Source: Selaginella tamariscina
Lineage: Eukaryota > Streptophyta > Lycopodiopsida > Selaginellales > Selaginellaceae
Reading direction: 5' to 3'
Assembly (NCBI GenBank): GCA_003024785.1
Contig: PUQB01000263.1
Span: 124,001-188,000 of the forward strand
DNA: 64,000 nt
Below the pieces are notes generated by a model that had not been told where the DNA came from, did not search any database, and saw only the letters and a program-made list of their open reading frames with translations. Positions 57,151-64,000 of this stretch are shown piece by piece. Made by a program: the position numbers and the translations under genes. Numbering within the stretch: the first letter of the stretch is position 1; each line of letters opens with the position of its first letter.

Positions 57151-58109
57151 TATTACGGGTGGATAAACCCTCAAATTTGTTACACATCAGTAAATATATC
57201 AATATAATCTGATTGTGTGGAACATGTAATTTCAAATTCAAAGAGAGATTACATCTTTTTATTTATAAATTATATACTAGATGGTTTATATGTTTCTGTT
57301 TAAAGTTTATATTGTATTCAGTATTATATTATATTAATTAATATTGTATGCATTAAATGTGTTGTACTGATTAGTATATGGTGTGAATGTGTGGGACTGC
57401 TTCTAAATACTCTTCAGGTTCGGGTAATTCGAATGCATTTCTAACTATCTTACTGGATAGTGTGAAGGATGCTCCATGCAATTGGAGTGCTTTTAATTGT
57501 GGTACATATGCCTTGATTGCCTAATTAACCAAGTTTTCTTCTTGATCATCCAAACGATTGTGTACAAATTTGTCAAAATAGTTCTTCAATTACTGTCATT
57601 GTCGTTGTATCCATTCTTGAATGTTGATAATAAGATTGGGGGATGGCCGAGCGTATTGGAGAAATTTAGATGGCAAGACTAGGTTGCGACTCGGGTTGTG
57701 GCACTATTGAAGATTCATTTCCAATGTTGATGTATGATCCCACCATATCGGATTATTTGTTCTCAAGATCGAATTATTTGTGACTTGAGAACAATGGAAT
57801 TTGGGGTTGAATATCCTAATCAAAGAATGAAGGAGAAGAAAATATTCCTGTAGATGCACCTAAATGAAGAGAAGAAGATATCCCTATAGATGCACCTGAA
57901 TTACGCCACACCATATGAGATTACGATGATATGAATTCTGGAGTATCAGATTGTGATGAAGAAAATTTTGCAAAAGAAAAATGTAAATGGGAGAGGGTTA
58001 GGGTACTAGCGAATTGCATTAAGTGCATTTTATTTCTTTAACTTAATTTTATTGATATAATAAATATTAAGAGAAATGAACATGAAATTGCTAATAAAAG
58101 GAACATGTG

Positions 58110-58330
58110 GGACATTACTCTCACTTTTGTGGCATGTACTCTCACTTTGTGGTAAATGACTGCTTGAAGGCTCACTTTTGAAGGATTGAAGGTTCACTTC
58201 ATGGTCATTGAATTTCACTTTTGTACTTGAGTCTCACTTCATAAGATATCGCTCTCACTTTATAGGCAAGAGTCTCACATCGTAAAGAAATAGTCTTACT
58301 TTGTAAAATAAGAGTCTCTTGTTCATGGGA
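58110..58330 (+). repeat. TCTCACTT-type minisatellite
   Basis: About ten occurrences of TCTCACTTYRT or close variants, spaced ~15-35 nt apart. Confidence 0.75.
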
Positions 58331-58374
58331 CATGGTTTTTGACCTTTTGAAAATTTATTTTTCATTCTATTTAC

Positions 58375-58482
58375 AGGAGCTTTACACGAAGGAAAGACAA
58401 TTTAATGTACTTTCATTGTTAGTCTCAGGAGCTTTACACGAAGGAAAGACAATTTAATGTACTTTCATTATTAGTCTTTTGA
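58375..58482 (+). repeat. ~54-bp perfect-looking tandem duplication
   Basis: The block starting AGGAGCTTTACACGAAGGAA is repeated back to back, with one base difference (CATTGTTAG against CATTATTAG). Confidence 0.9.
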
Positions 58483-58854
58483 TAAAGAAATTGTTTGTCG
58501 TTATTTATATGAAGTGAGACTTCATTTAATTCCACTAAGCAAGACTTAAACCCACGAAGCAAGACTTAAACCCCATGAAGTGAATATTATTTAACTCAAA
58601 TGTCACGGTAGGTCACAAAGTAAAGCGAATGAATGCTTGATATAATTCTAACTCATTCCACATTCAATTAGCAAATACTAAATACTCTCTCTCCTCTCGC
58701 AGATCCATGCATGTGTGTGTTATATGTGTATCTGTGGATATCGGACATTGATATTGGAAATGGAGGTGTATTACTCAAATGCTTATACATAAATAAAGTG
58801 TTGTTGGAAGATGGTGTTTTCGGTGTTTTTAGTATTTTAGCAAATGCTATCTCG

Positions 58855-59081
58855 GCCATGAACTACTTAATCATCTTCAATTTGGATCCCGGTTGTAATA
58901 AGCAATCTTGTCCACAATCTTCTTGTGCTCGTGGTAGTACAAGCGATCTGGCTTTACGACATGATAATTCCGACTACACAAAACTCCCGTACCTCCGAAT
59001 TCAGAGTTTCGTAAGCTCTTCGATATCTTCAACCTTGTCATTTATTTCTTTGTAGAGCGTACCACATCTCTCCGAGTCCAT
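58855..59081 (-). pseudogene. Truncated tandem copy of the coiled-coil tail-anchored gene
   Basis: It matches 60535-60796, the 5' part of the neighbouring gene, with the start codon conserved (59081) but several small deletions and stops. The downstream flank 59082-59710 also matches 60830-61245, so a whole tandem unit was duplicated and then truncated at its 3' side. Confidence 0.85.
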
Positions 59082-59633
59082 CGTGCCGAACCTAAATGGC
59101 TTAAATGACATAGACTTAGGTGTCCTTACGTATACTCTTATCAATTTTTGTAAACATGGATATCCATTAGGCGTACTCTTTAAAGACCAAACACTACAGT
59201 AATAAATTGTTATCTATTAATAAAGTACTAAAAAAGGTGGTAAATTAACTAGATAAGCTCTTCATGTATAGATAAAACTATATATTTCTTTGTTTATAAA
59301 TATGTCAACCTATTTTCAAATAAAAATCCTATAGACTATTATTTCCTAATATATAACATATTTAAAGCACACGTAATTATATTCATATTAAAATTTCAAA
59401 TGGTGAAGCATATAACTTGCTCACACATATTATATATTTAAAGATGTCATACACATATACATGTAACAAGGAGCATTTATTTTCATATTATTAAGGCTTG
59501 AGATAGTGAAGCAATCTTTCATGTTGTAATTATTTTAGCAACACACATGTAATATTTCTTATGTGATACACTGTTGACGCGTTAAACAAAATTCTACAAA
59601 CTTATAAAAGCTTGATTGAACTCGAAAGAGAAT

Positions 59634-60796
59634 CTAATACATGAGTTTAAGAACCAAGTAGCACATGAAAGTCACTACAATCATTATAAGCAACGCCTCA
59701 AGGGACACATACTTTGTCGGGTTCATCACAGCCAAGGAGGAACTAGCTTCTTCCTTCTTCTCTGCCACTGGATCTTCCACCTTCTTCTTCGCCTTCATCG
59801 GAGGCTTCCTGAGCGGCTGCTTGTTTCTGCACCTTGGACCACAGTTTAGAGGCTGAACTTCCTCCTTTGTTTGATTTTCATTGTACATGTCAATGTCCAT
59901 CTTCTTCTTGCCCTTGTTCTTGTCCGACGTCTCCACACCAGCTTCTTTTTTGTTCTCAATCTTCTTCTTCTTCCCCTTCCCACCATTGCATGCTTTCTTC
60001 TTATACGTAGCCTCTCCTATAGCGCCATCGTCAGTACCAGCGTCTCCTACAGTGCCATCCACTGACTCATTCTCCACGCCCTTGAGCTTCTTGTCGGTAT
60101 CAACTTTCTCATCCTTACAGGGAGTAGGTCCTTTGAGTGCGTCATTTCCACTGTCCACAGTAACAACTCGTACGTTCTCCCAATCCGTGGTTTCCATCAC
60201 TAACTCTTCCATGCACTTCAACTGCTTCTGTTTCTCTTCGAGACCCTCAAGATTCTTATATCCATGGTAGCTACTAAACCACAGATTCTTGGCAACGTGA
60301 AAAGAGTTATTCTCTTCCTTTGCCTTGTTGTATTTATCTATAACCTCCCGGCGAGGAGTGTACCACTTACTCAATTGGTCCCTGCAATATGAATTGATGT
60401 CCACCGCGTTTCCCCAGCTACACCAAACCCCTTCTCAATTTCTATAGCTTCCGCACTGCTGATGATTTCCCTTTTTCCACTTCCAGACTGCAGTAGCTGA
60501 AGGAATTTTTCCTTCTCCTGCTCGTGCTTTGCTATCTCGGCCTTGTAGTACTTAACCATCTTTGGATCCCGGTTGTAATAAGCAATCTTGTCCGCAATCT
60601 TCTTGTGCTCGTAGTAGTTCTTCAGCTTGTACAGGCGATCCACAGTCTGTTTCACCTTGTCCATCTCAGATTTACGAGCGGATAATTCCGACTGCACAAA
60701 GCTCCCGAACCTCCGAATTCGAAGCTTCATAAGCTCTTTGAGATCTTCAATCTTGTCATCTATTTCCCGTAAAGCATACCGCATCTCCGAGTCCAT
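59634..60796 (-). CDS. Coiled-coil, Lys/Glu-rich tail-anchored protein of unknown function
   Basis: Not recognised by family. From ATG 60794-60796 the first ~145 residues are a long charged coiled coil (EMRYALREIDDKIEDLKELM and onward). A conserved middle follows (SYCRDQLSKWYTPRREVIDK). The last ~150 residues are low-complexity Lys/Glu/Asp, ending in a single C-terminal hydrophobic segment (SLEALLIMIVVTFMCYLVLK), which suggests a tail-anchored membrane protein with a cytosolic coil. The layout recalls proton-pump-interactor-type proteins, but no diagnostic motif was seen. The two open frames (60796-60371 and 60404-59634) join if one base is added at the GGGGAAA run near 60409-60415. The predicted length is ~385 residues. 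There are no introns. Confidence 0.72.
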
Positions 60797-61021
60797 CGTT
60801 GCCCAACCCAAATGACCTAAATGACCTAGACTTAGTATGCTTATATATCCTTCTTTTTAGCTTTTATGATTTTTTGTAAACATGGATTAGGCATACTAAT
60901 TAAATCCCAAACGCCACAGCAATAAATATAGTTGCTATCTATCAGTAAGTATTAAAATAAGATGTTTAGGGCATGAGGCTTGAGATAGTGAAACATATTG
61001 CAGTCTCATGTTGTAACTATT

Positions 61022-61245
61022 TTAGGATGGTTTAGGTTTTATTAGATTTCCATGAAACATATGATCAAAATCAGATTTTGATTTAAGAATATAATGCTGA
61101 TCATGGGTTAGTGCTCCATCATATGAGTGCGTGTGTTTTAAATATATTATGTGTATATTAATAAGAATAACTTGAAAGATACATGAGTTGTAGCACATGA
61201 AAGTCACTACAATCGTTATAAGCAACGCCTCAAGGGACATGTATG
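61022..61245 (-). pseudogene. 3' tail fragment of a further tandem copy
   Basis: 61170-61245 matches 59640-59710, the part encoding the C-terminal hydrophobic anchor (SLEALLITIVVTFMCY), with the flank behind it. The body of this copy is absent because inverted arm A' begins at ~61245. Confidence 0.8.
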
Positions 61246-63880
61246 CACTGGTATATTCATGAATATGGGTTTATTTGGGTATGTGTAGGCCTTCTTTTTT
61301 TAGTGTGTCTTTTTGTATTTTAAGTAGCTCTGAAATTCTGTAGATATTTCAATATTATGGTAGATATGTATAATGCAAATATGGATGAATAATAATGAAA
61401 TAAAATTTACAAATTAAGACAAATTCTCCTACACAGTAAAGTAAATGTAATGTAACTCTAAATTATTAAATGGAAATAAAATTAGCAGAAATTATATAGA
61501 TTACGCATTCAAAGTGAATGAAAGCTTCTTCATATAAGCAAACATCAGAAGAACGCAATCAAACAAAAGTGCGTGTGTGCACGCGAGTGCGGGTGCTATA
61601 TTAGCTGTGAGACTAATCGCATATGAAACATGTGAGGACGCATTTGCTTGCTGCTTATATGTTGTCAAAAATGTATATCAAAATGAATGTAAATAGACTT
61701 CTTTAATATTAAATCGTAATTAACATTTCAACTTTGATATATATACAATAGCTAACGATACAAAACTAAAGAGTCTTCTGCTTTTCTATTTTTTATTTTA
61801 AATATGGGTATGCATAACATATATTTTCTTGTTGCCATTCACCACATATGAGAATGATTTAATAGACATATAATATGTAAATAAATTTGTAATGTATGGA
61901 TGTTTTATGTCCACTTATACCCACACAAAAGACTGTATATACACATGTATACACAATTGCATATTAATAGTCATTTAGGACTGTAAAAGTCAGCCAAAAC
62001 TTGTGTAGTTGTAAGGCAAACTTAGGTGTGTGTGTGAGAGAGGGGGGGTTATAAACCCACATGGTACACATTGATGTTCAAATACCACACTAACCGATTC
62101 GGGTTTACTCTTAGCTCCGGTGGCCATGACTAGTTCACAATATTATGGAATGGGAGTTAAAACCTATATGCTTGTTTGTTCTACCACGTGGCACATTTAC
62201 GCTGTCAGTCGCGGGTATATTTAAATAGATACGCAATCAAAACTAGGATCCGATGGTGCATTAATTACGCACATGTTTGTTCTACCGCGGTCAATCAATC
62301 GATTATGAGAATCTCGCATGACATATATAACAATTTGAAAAGGCATGTGACGCTAATCAACATGTTACTAAGGACATAAAAGCCTGAAATGTGTAGGGTT
62401 TTTAGATTTGCTATGTACACACGCAGCAAAAGAGGTTATGGTACTCTACAGCCGCCATCGCAACCAAAAGATTCAGGTAGTATGAGAGATGAGAGAGACA
62501 TTCATATTGACTCATTTGGGCATGTGTCAAAGATGAAGACGAGCCATATGTGGATCCAACGGCCTTGGGGGCATATGGAAAACCATGTTGGAGCACAGCC
62601 AAGTTCTCTGCACTAGGGTGACTTCGTGGAACCTCCTCCCAAGAAGAGAAGAACATAATTAATTATATGGCCGACTTAATACGTGTTGGGCGTTTGGGGA
62701 TTACAACAATCCGCCGCCATGGTTAAATGTGGGCAAAGAGACAGGAAAGCGAAATGAGGGTGGGAGCATGGAAAAGGCTGAAGTGGTGGAGAGTGAGGAG
62801 GTAGAGGCAGAGGGGCATTCAAAGGAAACTATGGATGAGTTTGATGGGTTATTTGAGGAGCATGAGGAGGCAGAGGGGCATTCAAAGGGCAACAAGGAAA
62901 CTATGGATGAGTTCGTGGTTATTTGAGGAGGATGAGGAGGCAGAGACCGACAAAGTAATTAAGGGCAGGAGAATAGTAAGAAGAAGAAGAAGAAAAAGCA
63001 TCCCGAGTTGCAAAGATAATAGAGGAGGCTAAAGCTTTGTGGCCAGACTAGATACAATGTAAGTACCACGGAGTTAAGAGTTGTACTCATTTTTAACGTT
63101 AACAACAGCAGTTTGATTGGGCCTAGATACATATGCAAAATAAATAGAGTCCACTGGACACATCCGATGCTTGGCACTCCTTTTGGATCTATCCTCCAAG
63201 ACATGTCAAGAAGGTATCGTGACCTTAAAAATGAGTTGACGTGAATACGGTGTTTTAGGCATCTGCGTATAAAATGGTAATCCATTTTTAATAAAGAATT
63301 ATACTTACGCTTTTACATGCTTTGCACGTAGAAAGCCTATATGTTCACAACATTTTCATTAAATGTATTGTCCTCAAATGAACAAGAAAAACACATAAAA
63401 ATATATTTCTTAGATTTTAAAGAGAAATCTTACATACACTTTAATATAGCATTTAAGAAAAGTAAGAATTAAAATGTAATATGTTGTATATGAATTGTAT
63501 ATTATGAAATCTATAAATGGATATACTGGATCCATAAAAATCTCATTTTGACCTTTATGTTAGCTATTTTTATCGATTTTGCTACATAAATATAGATATA
63601 AATCGTAATTATTAAAGATGAAATATATAACGAATATAATCATATTATAGTTTAATGAGGGCTACATAATGTTCAAAGTTTACATATTTCCACTATTGAT
63701 GCTTTTTAGAAAAAATAAAATAAAGTCCATGCACTTTATTATTTTAAAATAATATTTAAGTGGCCAATATTAGTTATGAATGGGATGCTTACATTGAATA
63801 TTATCATGAATATTAAGATTTATTTCAAATAAAATGGGATTAACTAGATTATGCATATGAAGTGGAAGTAAAAATAAATT
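61245..63880. repeat. Inverted-duplication arm A'
   Basis: Reverse-complement partner of 51080-53655. Its outer end runs into a short palindrome (TTTATGTATTAAGTGCATAAA at about 63887), where the direct copy A'' begins. Confidence 0.85.
62413..63244 (+). CDS. Acidic, repeat-containing protein of unknown function, copy A'
   Basis: Partner of the gene at 51608-52603, in opposite orientation. It starts MYTRSKRGYGTLQPPSQP and keeps a PPPKKRRK-like patch in broken frame. It has two or three EFDGLFEEHEEAEGHSKGN-type repeats (62830-62950) and a run of basic residues (RRIVRRRRRKS). It ends DMSRRYRDLKNELT-stop at 63244. Frame changes occur near 62620, 62690 and 62915, so as read it is not a single open frame. 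It could be a pseudogene, or exons plus consensus errors. Confidence 0.5.
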
Positions 63881-63884
63881 CTAG

Positions 63885-64000
63885 AATTTATGTATTAAGT
63901 GCATAAATTTTCGCTTTCCTCCACTTCATATGTAATTTGAAATTACTTTTGATATTCATGACAATATTAAATGTAAATAGCATCCCATTAAAAAATAAAT
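63885..64000. repeat. Start of third copy A'' (direct), cut by window end
   Basis: Nearly identical to about 51068-51188 in direct orientation, apart from a three-base gap (ATTTTCGC against ATTTTCTCCGC). It meets arm A' head to head at the short palindrome. Confidence 0.88.

Larger units (their letters stand above)
57160..58700. other. Intergenic DNA with minisatellites, no supported gene
   Basis: Weak coding-like composition at 57400-58000 is broken by many stops on the plus strand; it includes an imperfect repeat around ATAGATGCACCTGAA (57850 and 57887). From 58110 the sequence turns into loose repeats of TCTCACTT. Confidence 0.55.

Noticed and set aside
57400..58000. Decayed transposase
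   Set aside because: Composition is suggestive, but no catalytic motif or terminal repeat was found.

Overview
The window is nuclear DNA of a land plant. It carries intron-rich, single-copy eukaryotic genes with plant-type products: germin, type-B hexokinase, a GT31 galactosyltransferase and a plant-like FANCD2. It also has Ty3/gypsy relics, very AT-rich intergenic DNA, CCCTAAA-type (Arabidopsis-type telomere) motif arrays, and (TG)n, (CT)n and (TA)n microsatellites, many of them inside introns. The lineage cannot be fixed from the sequence.

Layout. 0-5.5 kb: the 3' part of FANCD2 (+). 5.96-6.75 kb: APC11, the RING subunit of the anaphase-promoting complex (+). 7.7-8.8 kb: an unrecognised coiled-coil gene (+). 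11.2-12.75 kb: a histone-fold (NF-YC/POLE4-like) gene (-). 14.16-29.62 kb: one Ty3/gypsy relic whose middle block is inverted and which hosts a 12.7-kb tandem array. That array is a ~3.3-kb higher-order repeat (one deleted copy plus three full ones) followed by about 4.3 copies of a ~324-bp repeat. 30.5 kb: an organelle-type initiator tRNA-fMet(CAU) copy. 31.0-31.7 kb: a germin-like gene with small frame breaks. 32.06-35.0 kb: TRAPPC12 (-). 35.3-39.25 kb: a second Ty3/gypsy relic (-), used here as the internal reference for the first. 41.16-43.43 kb: GT31 beta-1,3-galactosyltransferase (+). 44.3-46.65 kb: hexokinase (+). 51.08-64 kb: a complex of inverted duplications (arms 51.08-53.66 and 61.25-63.88 kb, then the start of a third copy). 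The arms enclose a RING-H2 gene with a decayed copy, and a coiled-coil tail-anchored gene with truncated tandem copies.

The genes do not form an operon-like or pathway cluster. They are ordinary housekeeping genes (DNA interstrand-crosslink repair, cell-cycle ubiquitination, chromatin/replication, vesicle tethering, arabinogalactan glycosylation, hexose phosphorylation) separated by repeat-rich DNA.

Two themes recur. First, nearly every conserved gene is good except for one position where a single base seems to be missing, mostly in a short homopolymer. The repeat copies differ by the same type of change. This looks like residual consensus error of a long-read assembly rather than decay of every gene. 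Second, the repeat architecture at 14-30 kb (nested satellite, tRNA-like pol III modules, degenerate telomere-like arrays, inversion) and at 51-64 kb (inverted duplications) is the part of the window that is not routine.
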